Program-made: the position numbers and the translations under genes | Assembly: GCA_016718385.1 (NCBI GenBank) | Contig: JADKDK010000007.1 | Location: 469,295-533,294, forward strand | Source: Gammaproteobacteria bacterium | GTDB taxonomy: Bacteria > Pseudomonadota > Gammaproteobacteria > Pseudomonadales > UBA5518 | Length of the DNA: 64,000 nucleotides | Direction: 5' to 3' | Shown: one piece after another, positions 48,185 through 57,849 of the stretch | Position numbering within the stretch: the stretch's first letter is position 1 | Layout: each line of letters starts with the position of its first letter | Notes under the pieces: model-generated | What the model saw: the letters and a program-made list of their open reading frames with translations, nothing else | Told to the model about the DNA's origin: nothing | The model's database searches: none

Positions 48185-49148
48185 ATGAGCATCATCGAAA
48201 AGGCGATCGAGAAACTGGAACGGCAGGCGCAGAGCCTGGCTCCCGCGCCTGCCGTTCCCGGCAATGCCCCGGCCGCTCCTGCGGTCGCGTCCGCAGCGGG
48301 CGCCCCGGGCCAGGTCGAGCGCAGTGCCAAGGCCCGCGATCCGCAGATCATCGACGTGCCGCTGGCGAAGCTCAACAGCCTGGGGGCCGTGACGCCTGAC
48401 CGTCCGCGCAGCCGCATCGCCGAAGAATACCGGATGATCAAGCGCCCCCTGATCGCGAACATCGAGGGGGCGGGCGCAGCAGTCGTACCCAATGCCAATT
48501 TGATCATGGTCACCAGCGCGCTGTCGGGAGAAGGCAAGACCTTCACGGCAATCAATCTGGCCATGAGCATCAGCATGGAAGAAGACCGCACCGTGCTGCT
48601 GGTCGATGGCGACATGGCCAAGGCCAATGCGGGCGCGCTGCTGGGCGTGCCGGAGGATGCGCGCGGTCTCATCGACGTACTGGAGCACGACGATGTCGGC
48701 ATAGAGGATGTGCTGCTGCACACCAGCATTCCCAACCTGCGCGTGATACCCGGCTGGACTGTTGCACGAGCGCGCCACGGAGCTGCTGGCCAGCGAGAGC
48801 ATGCGCCGGCTGGTTCAGGAATTGTCCAGTCGTTACGCAGACCGCGTCATCATATTCGACAGCCCCCCGCTGCTGCTGACCTCGGAGGCCAGCGTGCTCG
48901 CGAGCCTGATGGGCCAGATCGTGTTCGTGGTGGCTGCCGAGCAGACGCCGCCGCACGCGGTGACCGAAGCCGTGGAGCACATCCCCGATGACAAGGTCGT
49001 GGGCATGGTGCTGAACAAGACCCGGCGCAATCCACTGGACAAGTTCGGCTATGGATACGGCTACGGTTATGGGTATGGTTATGGGTACGGTGAAGGGCAG
49101 CAGGGCGATGGCAAGCGAGCGCGGCGCGGGAAGGCGCATGCGGATTGA
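48185..49148 (+). CDS. XrtA-associated tyrosine autokinase (BY-kinase), one frameshift
   Basis: About 320 residues. Cytoplasmic BY-kinase with Walker A SALSGEGKTFTAINLA, Walker A' VLLVDGDMAKAN and Walker B VIIFDSPPLLL. It ends in a Gly-Tyr ladder (FGYGYGYGYGYGYGYG, near 49047-49095), the cluster of tyrosines that is phosphorylated in this family. The frame breaks near 48750, one G too many between LRVIP and GLLHERATELLA. It follows the chain-length protein and would act with it as a split Wzc. The stop overlaps the start of the barrel gene. Confidence 0.85.
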
Positions 49149-50606
49149 CGCGCGTTTGCACGGAGCGCGCCCGGGCAGACTGGCTATTGCCGTATGCGCG
49201 GGTGGATTGAGTCTCCTGAGCCAGCTGGCGTTCGCGGCGCAATGGACCCGCAGCGCCAGCATGAGCGTGGGGCAGCGTGTACTCGGACAACGTCGAGCTC
49301 GACAGCGAGAACGAGAAGGATGACCTGTACGGCGGTCATGCCCTCGGTTTCCTTGCAAGGCAAGGGCGCCCGCGCGAACGTGGGTGTCAACGCCGCGATG
49401 GAAATGAACAGCCGCAGCGGTGGCGGCACGGGCAACTTCAATCCGTTCCTGAACGCCAACGGCGACGTCGAGCTGATCGAGGATTTCTTCTTCACCGATG
49501 TCTTCGCGAGAGCCGGTCAGACGACGACCGACCCCTTCCGCGCTGCGAGCGACACGTCGCTGACCGAGAACGAGAACACGAGTACTACCTACAGCTACGG
49601 CATCACGCCCTCTATCCGCAGGCGACTGGGCAGCTTCGCCACGTTCAATGCCAGCGCCCGGTGGGACCAGCAGTTCAGCGCCAACGACGATTTCGACGAC
49701 AGCACGCAACGGCTCTACAACGCCAGCCTGTTGAGTGGCGATGATTTTTCACGCCTGAGCTGGGGCGTTACCGGGGAACACCGCATCACGGAATACGAAA
49801 ACAATGCCGGCGGGGGTGACAGGCAGGATGACCAGTACTCGAACGTCAGGTTGCCGCTCGGCTACCGCATCAGTCGCAAGTGGCAGTTGACGTCTTCCGT
49901 GGGTCGCGAATGGCAGGATTACGACGCGCAGTCATCCGATCGCGACGACGACACCTGGGACGTGGGGGTGGTGTGGACGCCGAGCCCGCGCACCTCGCTG
50001 AACGTGGGTTACGGCGACCGCTATTTCGACAACGCGCCGCGGCTGGATTTCTCGCATCGCAGCAAGCGCGTCACATTGCGTGCCTCCTATGACCGCACGC
50101 TCACGACCACGCGGGACCTGCGCGCGCGTGAGCTCGATTTCGGTCCGGACAACCCCTTCGGGTTGCCGTTCGACCCGGGCACCGGGCAGCCAATACCGGT
50201 GTCGGAGAATCGCGGTTTCCTCGACTCGGGTTCCGTGATAGATGAGCGCTTCGATGCCTCCGTTGCCGTGCAGGGGGCGGCGCACGACGCTCACGCTGCG
50301 CGGCAGCCGCTCCGAGCAGACGCGGGAAGACAACACCGACGAAGGCACTTTCGACGATGTGTTCCTCACCTTCAACCGCGCCCTGTCCGGCAAGCTCAGC
50401 CTGAACGGTGGCGTCACCTGGCAGGGTGACGAGGACCCCGATGGGTTGACGGCCGATACCATGCGCTATTACTGGGCCTCAGCCGCCAGCTCGGCGTCAA
50501 TACGAGCCTGTCGTTCAACTACAGCTATTCCGATCGCGATTCCGAGCGCCCTGATGACGACTACACGGAAAACCGCGTCAACCTGAATCTCACGTTCAAT
50601 CTGTAG
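49138..50606 (+). CDS. XrtA/PEP-CTERM system outer-membrane beta-barrel (TIGR03016-like), about four frameshifts
   Basis: About 489 residues if repaired. The signal peptide (LAIAVCAGGLSLLSQLAFAA) begins at ATG 49138 inside the kinase 3' end. The body alternates short strands with acidic/Asn turns (GVNAAMEMNSRSGG, VYSDNVELDSENEKDD, YGITPSIRRRLGSFATFNAS, SLNVGYGDRYFD, SYDRTLTTTRD) and ends RVNLNLTFNL with a terminal aromatic, as outer-membrane barrels do. Breaks lie near 49275, 49342, 50272 and 50475. Family members always sit in exosortase EPS operons and are thought to be part of the export machinery. Confidence 0.78.
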
Positions 50607-50618
50607 GCGGGCCTCGCC

Positions 50619-51803
50619 ATGCCTGCATCGGGTCCGCCGGCGCGGATCGTGTGTGTGGTGGGCGCCCGCCCCAACTTCATGAAGATCGCGCCGATCATGC
50701 GCGCATTCGCCGACCCGCAATACGGCCTCGCCGCCACGCTGGTGCACACCGGCCAGCACTACGACGCCGCGATGAAGCTCGCGCTGTTCGAGCAGCTGAA
50801 GATTCCGGAGCCCGACATCGACCTCGGCGTGGGCTCGGGTTCGCACGCCGTGCAGACCGCCGAGATCATGAAGCGTTTCGAGCCGGTGCTGGACGACGTC
50901 AAGCCGCGGGCCGTGCTGGTGGTGGGCGACGTGAACTCGACCATCGCCTGCGCGCTGGTTGCGGTGAAGAAGGGCATCGCGGTGATCCACGTCGAGGCCG
51001 GGCTGCGCAGCGGCGACCGCGCCATGCCCGAAGAGATCAACCGCGTGCTCACCGACCAGATCTCGGATCTGCTGTTCACCACCGAGCGCACGGCAGAGGC
51101 CAACCTGCTGCGCGAGGGCATAGCGAAAGAGCGCATCCACTTCGCGGGCAACGTGATGATCGACACGCTGCGCTACAACCTCGATGCCGCCGTGCCCGCC
51201 GCAATCACGATCGGTGCGCACGCCGACGCGGACAAGACCGCGCGCTTCCTGAAAGGCTTCGGCATCCTCACGCTGCACCGCCCCTCGAACGTGGACGATC
51301 CCGAGGTGCTGCGCAGCCTGCTGGGTGTGCTGGGCGAGATTGCGCGCGACACCCCGCTGGTTTTCCCGCTGCACCCGCGCACGCGCCAGCGCATCGAGGC
51401 GGCTGGCCTCGGCTCGCTGCTCGATGGGCCCGATTTCATCTGCACCGAGCCGCAGGGTTACCTGGAAATGCTGGGCCTGATGAAACAGGCAAGGCTGGTG
51501 CTCACCGATTCCGGCGGCATCCAGGAAGAAACCACCGCGCTCGGCATCCCCTGCGTCACGCTGCGCGAGAACACCGAACGCCCGATCACCGCGGAGCAGG
51601 GCACCAACACCATCGTGGGCCGCGACCCCGCGAAGATCCGCACCTGTGTCGCCGATATCCTGCAAAACGGCGGCAAGGCCGGCCGCGTCCCCGAGTACTG
51701 GGACGGCAAGGCCGCCGAGCGCATCGCCGCCGCTACCATCGCGCAATGGCTCCATACTCCAGCTCCCACCGGGTCGCGGGCATGGCCCGCTCCTACCACA
51801 TGA
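50619..51803 (+). CDS. wecB: UDP-N-acetylglucosamine 2-epimerase (non-hydrolysing)
   Basis: About 394 residues. Interconverts UDP-GlcNAc and UDP-ManNAc. VGARPNFMKIAPIMRAF, HTGQHYD, VVGDVNSTIACALVA, HVEAGLRSGDRAMPEEINR and DSGGIQEETTALGIPC are diagnostic. The final ten residues (GSRAWPAPTT) are translated from an inverted REP, so the ancestral stop was probably lost when the REP arrived; the enzyme body ends near IAQWLHTPAP. Twelve bases after the barrel gene, so in the same operon. Confidence 0.92.
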   Translation: MPASGPPARIVCVVGARPNFMKIAPIMRAFADPQYGLAATLVHTGQHYDAAMKLALFEQLKIPEPDIDLGVGSGSHAVQTAEIMKRFEPVLDDVKPRAVLVVGDVNSTIACALVAVKKGIAVIHVEAGLRSGDRAMPEEINRVLTDQISDLLFTTERTAEANLLREGIAKERIHFAGNVMIDTLRYNLDAAVPAAITIGAHADADKTARFLKGFGILTLHRPSNVDDPEVLRSLLGVLGEIARDTPLVFPLHPRTRQRIEAAGLGSLLDGPDFICTEPQGYLEMLGLMKQARLVLTDSGGIQEETTALGIPCVTLRENTERPITAEQGTNTIVGRDPAKIRTCVADILQNGGKAGRVPEYWDGKAAERIAAATIAQWLHTPAPTGSRAWPAPTT

Positions 51804-51892
51804 CGGCGCACCGCTCCTACGGGATCGCGGACATGGCCCGCTCCCACCCTGTGACGGCGCACCGTCCCTGTAGGAGCGGGCCATGCCCGCGA
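51774..51892. repeat. REP cluster
   Basis: Inverted copy at 51774-51797 (coding the wecB tail), a decayed copy (51822-51847) and a direct copy at 51869-51892 that contains the first ATG (51883) of the next gene. Confidence 0.85.
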
Positions 51893-52791
51893 TGGGCCTC
51901 GAAATCCGCCATCTCGTCGAAATGAACGCGCGCCCTCCGATCACCAACGCCATGACCGTAGACGTGGAAGACTACTTCCAGGTCTCGGCCTTCGAGAACT
52001 GCATCCCCAAATCCGACTGGGACCGCCTGCCCTGCCGCGTGGAAGCCAACGTCGATCGCATCCTGCAGCTGTTCGACGACAAGGGCGCCAAGGCCACCTT
52101 CTTCACCCTGGGCTGGGTCGCCGAACGCTACCCCGACATGGTCCGCCGCATCGTCGCCAACGGCCACGAACTGGCCAGCCACGGCTGGGAACACGTCCGC
52201 GCCAACACCCAGGACCGCGCCCAGTTCCGCGACGACGTGGTGCGCACCAAGGCGCTGCTGGAAGACCTGTCGGGCGCGCGCGTGAACGGCTACCGCGCCG
52301 CCAGCTATTCGATCTGCCCCGACAACCTCTGGGCCCTGGACCTGCTGGCCGACGCCGGTTACACCTACAGCTCCAGCATCGTGCCGATCCGCCATGACCT
52401 CTACGGCATCCCCGACGCCCCGCGCTTCGCGTTCAGCGCGGCCGATGGGCGCCTCGTCGAGATCCCGATTACGACCATCGCGCTCGCCGGCCGCAACATC
52501 AACTGCGGCGGCGGCGGCTGGTTCCGCCTGTTCCCGTACGCGTTCTCGCGCTGGGCCATCAACCAGGTGAACGGTCAGGAACAGCAGCCCTGCATCTTCT
52601 ATTTCCACCCGTGGGAAGTGGATCCGGAGCAGCCGCGCGTTCCTGGCGCCAGTGCCCGCGCCCGTTTCCGCCACTACCTGAATCTCGACCGCATGCACGA
52701 CCGCCTCGCGCGCCTGCTCGACGATTTCCGCTGGGGCCGCGTCGACGAGGTGTTTTTGGGGGGCGGGAAACGATGCGCGCTCACGTCGTGA
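51883..52791 (+). CDS. XrtA-system polysaccharide deacetylase (TIGR03006-like)
   Basis: 302 residues. NodB-homology TIM-barrel: TVDVEDYFQVSAF carries the first Asp pair, TFFTLGWVAERYP, then HELASHGWEHV with the metal-binding His residues, and FYFHPWEVDPEQP near the C-terminus. This is the PEP-CTERM-associated deacetylase family, expected to remove N-acetyl groups from the EPS. The ATG at 51883 lies inside a REP; ATG 51892 or 51922 is more plausible, the latter leaving MNARPPITNAMTVDVEDYF. Same operon as wecB. Confidence 0.92.
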   Translation: MPAMGLEIRHLVEMNARPPITNAMTVDVEDYFQVSAFENCIPKSDWDRLPCRVEANVDRILQLFDDKGAKATFFTLGWVAERYPDMVRRIVANGHELASHGWEHVRANTQDRAQFRDDVVRTKALLEDLSGARVNGYRAASYSICPDNLWALDLLADAGYTYSSSIVPIRHDLYGIPDAPRFAFSAADGRLVEIPITTIALAGRNINCGGGGWFRLFPYAFSRWAINQVNGQEQQPCIFYFHPWEVDPEQPRVPGASARARFRHYLNLDRMHDRLARLLDDFRWGRVDEVFLGGGKRCALTS

Positions 52792-52802
52792 CCTCGATCT
52801 TC

Positions 52803-52887
52803 GTAGGAGCGGGCCATGCCCGCGACCGGATCGCGCGCATGGCGCGCGATGGCCGCAAACATCGTCGCGGGCATGGCCCGCTCCTAC
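52803..52887. repeat. Inverted REP pair
   Basis: Direct copy 52803-52825 and inverted copy about 52864-52887, with a GCGCGCATGGCGCGC variant between them, in the gap before the FemAB-like gene. Confidence 0.85.
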
Positions 52888-52917
52888 AGGATGGCGTCCC
52901 CGAAACGGTGCTGTGTC

Positions 52918-53967
52918 ATGCCTGACGCAAGCCCGCAGCAACTGTCGATCCGGGAACTGACGGAGAGGAACTCCCCCCGCTGGGACGCCTTCGTCATGGC
53001 CGCCCCGTACGCCACTTTCTTCCACCGCGCCGGCTGGAAAACGGTACTGGAGCGCGCCTTCGGCCACCGCACCCATTTCCTCTACGCCGAGCGCAACGGC
53101 CAGATCGAAGGCATCCTGCCACTCGCTCAGGTCAAGAGCCTGCTGTTCGGCAACAACCTGTCCTCGCTGCCCTTCTGCGTCTACGGCGGCATCGTCGCAA
53201 CGACCCCGGAAGCGGAAGCGGCACTCAGGCAGGCAGCCTGCGACCTCGCCACGCGCCTGCAGGTAGACGCCCTTGAGTTCCGCAACTTGCACGACTCCGG
53301 ATCCGGCTGGCCCGGCAAGAGCCTCTACGTCACCTTCCGCAAGCCCATCGATCCCGACCCCGAGGTGAACCTCAAGGGCATCCCGGGCCGCCAGCGCGCG
53401 ATGGTGCGCAAGGGCATCGACGAAGGCCTCGCGGGCGAGTTCGACGACGGCGTCGACCGCATCTACCGCGTCTACTCCGAGAGCGTGCGCAACCTCGGCA
53501 CCCCGGTGTTCTCCAAAAAGTACCTGCGGGTGCTGCGCGAAGTCTTCGGCAACGACTGCGACGTGCTGATGATCACGCAGGCCGGCCGCGACGTGGCCGG
53601 CGTGATGAACTTCTATTTCCGTGACCAGGTGCTGCCCTACTACGGCGGCAGCATCGCGGCGGCGCGCGACATCCGCGGCTGCAACCACTTCATGTACTGG
53701 GACCTGATGCGCCGCTCGGCCGAACGCGGCTGCCGGCTGTTCGATTTCGGCCGCAGCAAGGAAGGCACCGGGCCCTACACCTTCAAGAAGAACTACGGCT
53801 TCACGCCCGAGCCGCTGCACTACGAGTACTTCCTGGTCAAGGCGCAGGACGTGCCCAACGTGAACCCGACCAACCCGAAGTACCAGTTGCTGATCAAGGC
53901 CTGGGAAAAGCTGCCACTGCCGGTGGCCAACGCGATCGGACCGTTCCTGGCCCGCAGCCTCGGCTAG
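52918..53967 (+). CDS. FemAB-like GNAT protein, XrtA/PEP-CTERM associated (TIGR03019-like)
   Basis: 349 residues from ATG 52918. Double GNAT fold of the FemAB/peptidoglycan-bridge type: ATFFHRAGWKTVLERAFGH at the start, GILPLAQVKS, RQRAMVRKGIDEGL, then VAGVMNFYFRDQVLPYYGGS and FDFGRSKEGTGPYTFKKNYG with ligand-binding character. Members are tied to exosortase EPS clusters. They may transfer an amino acid or acyl group to the polymer; the substrate is not known. Confidence 0.9.
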   Translation: MPDASPQQLSIRELTERNSPRWDAFVMAAPYATFFHRAGWKTVLERAFGHRTHFLYAERNGQIEGILPLAQVKSLLFGNNLSSLPFCVYGGIVATTPEAEAALRQAACDLATRLQVDALEFRNLHDSGSGWPGKSLYVTFRKPIDPDPEVNLKGIPGRQRAMVRKGIDEGLAGEFDDGVDRIYRVYSESVRNLGTPVFSKKYLRVLREVFGNDCDVLMITQAGRDVAGVMNFYFRDQVLPYYGGSIAAARDIRGCNHFMYWDLMRRSAERGCRLFDFGRSKEGTGPYTFKKNYGFTPEPLHYEYFLVKAQDVPNVNPTNPKYQLLIKAWEKLPLPVANAIGPFLARSLG

Positions 53968-53975
53968 GCGCGCCC

Positions 53976-55199
53976 ATGAAACCGCCGCTCCTGTTCCTCT
54001 GCCACCGCATCCCGTTTCCGCCGAACAAGGGCGACAAGATCCGCTCGTGGAACCTGCTGCGCTATCTTTGCGAGCATTACCGCGTATACCTCGGCACGTT
54101 CGTCGATGACGCCGAAGACTGGCAGCACGTCGCAAAGGTCGAGGAAATCTGCGCGGACAGCTGCTTCGTCCGCCTGACGCCGCATCTGGCGCGCCTGAAC
54201 AGCCTGTTCGCCTTCGTTACCGGGCACGCGCTGTCGCTGCCCTACTACCGCAGCCGCAAGCTGAAGCATTGGGTCCGGCAAACGGTGGCCGAACAGCAGA
54301 TCCCGCGCGTGATCGTGTATTCCTCCGCCATGGCCCAGTACGCGCTGGACGACACGCTCGATTTCGAGCGTCGCGTGATCGACTTCGTCGACATCGATTC
54401 CGACAAGTGGCGCCAGTACGCGGCGAACAAGCGCTGGCCGATGAGCTGGCTCTACCGCCGCGAGGCGGACTACCTGTTCCACTACGAGAAGCACGTGGCG
54501 GAAGCCTTCGACGCCTGCCTGTTCGTGTCATCGGCCGAGGCGGAACTGTTCCGCCAGCTGGCGCCGTCGCTGGCGCCCAACGTGGGTCATTACAACAACG
54601 GCGTGGATACCGATTACTTCCAGCCCGATGCCAGCCTGCCCAATCCCTACCCGCAAGGCGCGCAGGCGCTGGTGTTCACCGGGGCCATGGACTACTGGCC
54701 CAACGTGGACGCGGTGAAATGGTTCGCGGAGAACGTGTTTCCGCTGGTCCGGAAAGAATGCCCCGAGGCACGCTTCTATATCGTGGGCGGCAAACCAGCC
54801 GAGGCGGTAAGGGCGCTGGCCAACGATGCGGTCATCGTCACCGGCCGCGTGGACGACGTGCGCCCATACCTGCAGCATGCGGTGGCCGCCGTGGCGCCCA
54901 TGCGCATCGCGCGGGGCATCCAGAACAAGGTGCTCGAAGGCATGGCGATGAAGAGGCCGGTGATCGTCAGCCCGCAGGGCCTGGAGGGCATCGATGCCAG
55001 CCCGGGCACCGAAGTCTTGCTGGCCGAGAGTGTCGATGAGTTTGCCGATCTCGTGCTGCAGGTCTGCGGCGGTGCGTACCCTGCCATGGGCAAGGCCGCG
55101 CGCGAGCGCGTGCAGGCCGACTTCGTCTGGGAGCACAACCTGCCGCTGGTGCACGGCCTGCTGCAGACCGACAGCATCACGCTGCAGGAGCGCCACTGA
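53976..55199 (+). CDS. GT4 glycosyltransferase, XrtA/PEP-CTERM system (TIGR03087-like)
   Basis: 407 residues, GT-B fold. FLCHRIPFPPNKGDKIRSWN is the hallmark N-terminus of the PEP-CTERM-associated group; the nucleotide-sugar site is in VFTGAMDYWPNVDA, PMRIARGIQNKVLEGMAM and PVIVSP. Adds a sugar to the lipid-linked repeat on the cytoplasmic face. Nine bases after the FemAB-like gene; stop and the next ATG touch (TGA-ATG). Confidence 0.92.
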   Translation: MKPPLLFLCHRIPFPPNKGDKIRSWNLLRYLCEHYRVYLGTFVDDAEDWQHVAKVEEICADSCFVRLTPHLARLNSLFAFVTGHALSLPYYRSRKLKHWVRQTVAEQQIPRVIVYSSAMAQYALDDTLDFERRVIDFVDIDSDKWRQYAANKRWPMSWLYRREADYLFHYEKHVAEAFDACLFVSSAEAELFRQLAPSLAPNVGHYNNGVDTDYFQPDASLPNPYPQGAQALVFTGAMDYWPNVDAVKWFAENVFPLVRKECPEARFYIVGGKPAEAVRALANDAVIVTGRVDDVRPYLQHAVAAVAPMRIARGIQNKVLEGMAMKRPVIVSPQGLEGIDASPGTEVLLAESVDEFADLVLQVCGGAYPAMGKAARERVQADFVWEHNLPLVHGLLQTDSITLQERH

Positions 55200-56391
55200 A
55201 TGGCGCGCCGCTCGCAGCAGCCACCGCTGGTGGTGCACATCATTCACGAGCTGGGCACCGGCGGGCTCGAAAACGGCCTGGTGAACATCATCAACCGCTC
55301 GCCGCCCGGGCGTTACCGACACGCCATCGTGTGCCTGACCAGGGCCGCCGAGTTTGCGAACCGGATCACGGTGCCGGACGTTCAGGTCATCGAGCTTCAC
55401 AAGCGCCCCGGTCACGACCTCGGGCTTTACTGGCGCTTGTTGAGGGCGTTGCGGATGCTGCGCCCGGCCATCGTGCATACGCGCAACCTCGCCACCCTGG
55501 AAATGCAATTCGTCGCAGCCCTGCTTCCCGGCGTGAAACACGTGCACGGCGAGCATGGCCGCGACGTGTTCGACCTGCACGGCACCAACCGCAAGTACAA
55601 CCTGCTGCGCAAGGCCGCCCGGCGGGTGGTGCAGCGCTACATCGCGGTCAGCAAGGACCTGGAGCAGTGGCTGATCGGGACGGTCGGCGTGCCAGCGGCG
55701 CAGGGTCCGGCAGATCTACAACGGCGTGGACCAGCAGAAGTTCCACCCCCGGTCCGGCGCCAGGCCTGACGTGGCTCCGCGCGGCTTCCTGCCCGCGGAT
55801 GCGCTGGTGGTGGGCACCGTCGGCCGGCTGGCCGAGGTGAAGAACCAGCTCTCCTTGCTGCGGGCGCTGCGCACGGTGCTTCACGAGCAGCCCGCGCTCG
55901 CGTCGAGGCTGCGGGTGATCATCGTGGGTGACGGGCCGATGGCCGGGCAGATCCGGCAGATGCTCGAGGAACTGGGCCTCGGGTCACACGTCTGGCTGGC
56001 TGGCGACCGCCACGATATTCCCCAGCTACTACAATCGATGGACCTGTTCGTGCTGCCCTCGCTGGGCGAAGGCATATCCAATACCGTGCTCGAGGCCATG
56101 GCCAGCGGGCTGCCGGTGATCGCGACCGACGTGGGCGGCAACCCGGAACTGGTGCAGGACGGCTGGAATGGGCGCCTGGTGCCGGTGAGCGACGATGCGG
56201 CGCTCGCGGGAGCCATCGCCGACCTGGCCACGAGTGCAGAGTGGCGCCAAACGATGGGCAGGAATGCCCTGGAGAAGGCGAGGTCCAGCTTCGACTGGCG
56301 GCGCACCGTAGCGGAGTATCTGTCTGTGTACGATGAACTGATCGGCGGTACGCCCTCGATTTCCGGTAGGGAAGGCATCCCGCATGCGTGA
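55200..56391 (+). CDS. GT4 glycosyltransferase, XrtA/PEP-CTERM system (TIGR03088-like), one frameshift
   Basis: About 396 residues across one indel. The N-half has VVHIIHELGTGGLENGLVN and HGEHGRDVFDLHG; the C-half has VVGTVGRLAEVKNQLSLL, VIIVGDGPM and PSLGEGISNTVLEAMASG with the E-x7-E motif. The break is near 55706 (GGG for GG between VPAAQ and VRQIYNGVDQQKF). It overlaps the next gene by eight bases. Part of the same EPS operon. Confidence 0.88.
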
Positions 56392-57700
56392 CATTTTCGT
56401 GACCCTGGTGGTGTTCGGCAGCCTGCCGCTGATCCTGTGGCGGCCGTTCTACGGCATCATCATGTGGACCTGGCTGGGCTACATGAACCCGCACCGCATG
56501 GCGTGGGGTTTTTCGACCACCATGCCCTTCGCGATGATGGTGGCGATCACCACGCTCGTCGCGCTGCTCGTTTCCAAAGAAAGCAAGAAGATCCCGTGGA
56601 CCCGCGAAACAGTGGTGCTGCTGCTGTTCGTGTTGTGGATGTGCCTTACCACGGCGTTTGCCTTCAATCCCGCGGTCGCGGCGGAACAGCTGGACAAGGT
56701 CCTCAAGATCCAGTTCATGACCTTCGTGACCCTGATCCTGCTGACGCAGCGCGAACGCATCCACGCGATAGTGTGGACGGTGGCGTTGTCGTTGGGTTTC
56801 TATGGCATCAAGGGCGGCATCTTTACATTGCTCACAGGAGGTGTATTCCGCGTCCAGGGGCCACCCGGCACCTTTATCGAAGGGAACAACGAACTGGGTT
56901 TGGCACTGCTGATGACGATCCCGTTGATGCGCTACCTGCAACTCGAGGAATCGCGGCATTGGCTGAAACTGGGGCTTACCGGGGCCATGGTGCTCACGCT
57001 CATTGCCGCGGTGGGTACGCAGTCGCGCGGTGCGCTGGTCGGCCTGGCGGTGATGGGGTCGATGTTCATTTGGAAGAGCCCGAAACGGCTGACCATCATG
57101 TTGCTCGCGGCAGTAGCGGTGCCGCTGGTTCTCGGCTTCATGCCCGAGACCTGGTGGGAGCGCATGGGCACGATCAGCACCTACGAAGAAGACGCCTCGG
57201 CCATGGGGCGCATCGAGGCCTGGACTTTCGCAACGCAGATCGCCATGTCGAAATTCCTGGGTGGGGGCTTCGAAGCGCTGACCGTTTCCGGCATGCGCGA
57301 CGTGCACAGCGTCTACTTCGAGGTGTTGAGCGAACATGGATTCTTCGGGCTGTTCCTGTTCCTGGCGCTGCTCGCCTTCACCTGGCTCAGTGCGGGCTGG
57401 ATCATCCGGAACGCGAAGAAGCACGCCGAACTGAGGTGGGCCGAAAGCCTGGCCCGCATGCTGCAGGTGAGCGGTCTGGCCTACTGCGTGACTGGCGCCT
57501 TCCTGGGCATGGCCTATTTCGATTTCATCTACCTGCTGATAGCGCTCACGGTTGCGACGCGACAGTTGGTTGCGAAGCATATCGCCGGCCTCGCGCCCGC
57601 GCCTCGGCGGGGCCTTGTGCCTCGTGCGCAGCAACACTCTGCAGGGCGCGCATCCCCCGTAGGAGCGGGCCATGCCCGCGACCAAGCGCCCTCCCAGTGA
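56384..57700 (+). CDS. O-antigen ligase/polymerase-like membrane protein, exosortase A associated (TIGR03097-like)
   Basis: 438 residues, about ten to twelve membrane helices, WzyC-type. IMWTWLGYMNPHRMAWGF near the start and the large periplasmic loop with GTFIEGNNELGLALLMTIPL and TQSRGALVGL are typical; HSVYFEVLSEHGFFGL is the conserved periplasmic segment. Polymerises or ligates repeats at the periplasmic face. The last ~15 residues (SPVGAGHARDQAPSQ) come from read-through into a REP, so the original C-terminus was shorter. Confidence 0.88.
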   Translation: MRDIFVTLVVFGSLPLILWRPFYGIIMWTWLGYMNPHRMAWGFSTTMPFAMMVAITTLVALLVSKESKKIPWTRETVVLLLFVLWMCLTTAFAFNPAVAAEQLDKVLKIQFMTFVTLILLTQRERIHAIVWTVALSLGFYGIKGGIFTLLTGGVFRVQGPPGTFIEGNNELGLALLMTIPLMRYLQLEESRHWLKLGLTGAMVLTLIAAVGTQSRGALVGLAVMGSMFIWKSPKRLTIMLLAAVAVPLVLGFMPETWWERMGTISTYEEDASAMGRIEAWTFATQIAMSKFLGGGFEALTVSGMRDVHSVYFEVLSEHGFFGLFLFLALLAFTWLSAGWIIRNAKKHAELRWAESLARMLQVSGLAYCVTGAFLGMAYFDFIYLLIALTVATRQLVAKHIAGLAPAPRRGLVPRAQQHSAGRASPVGAGHARDQAPSQ

Positions 57701-57739
57701 CCAATGCCCGCGACCGTCGCGGGCATGGCCCGCTCCTAC
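57659..57739. repeat. Inverted REP pair
   Basis: Direct copy 57659-57681, coding the ligase tail, and inverted copy about 57716-57739, with a partial copy between. Confidence 0.85.
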
Positions 57740-57769
57740 GGTAAGCACGCCGCACGCAGGTGCGACTCC

Positions 57770-57849
57770 GTGGGTCCGCATTCATGCGGACATTGTCCGG
57801 ATGAATGCGGACCCACGGCAGGAAATGTCCGGATGAATCCGGACCTACG
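57770..57849. repeat. Family-B palindrome cluster
   Basis: Three palindromes of the GTCCGCATTCATGCGGAC type: 57774-57791, one with a GTCCGGATGAATGCGGAC core near 57796-57813, and GTCCGGATGAATCCGGAC near 57828-57845. Same composite as in the MBL gene at 22981. The final CCTACG gives the TAG stop (57845-57847) of the minus-strand AsnB-like gene. Confidence 0.85.
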
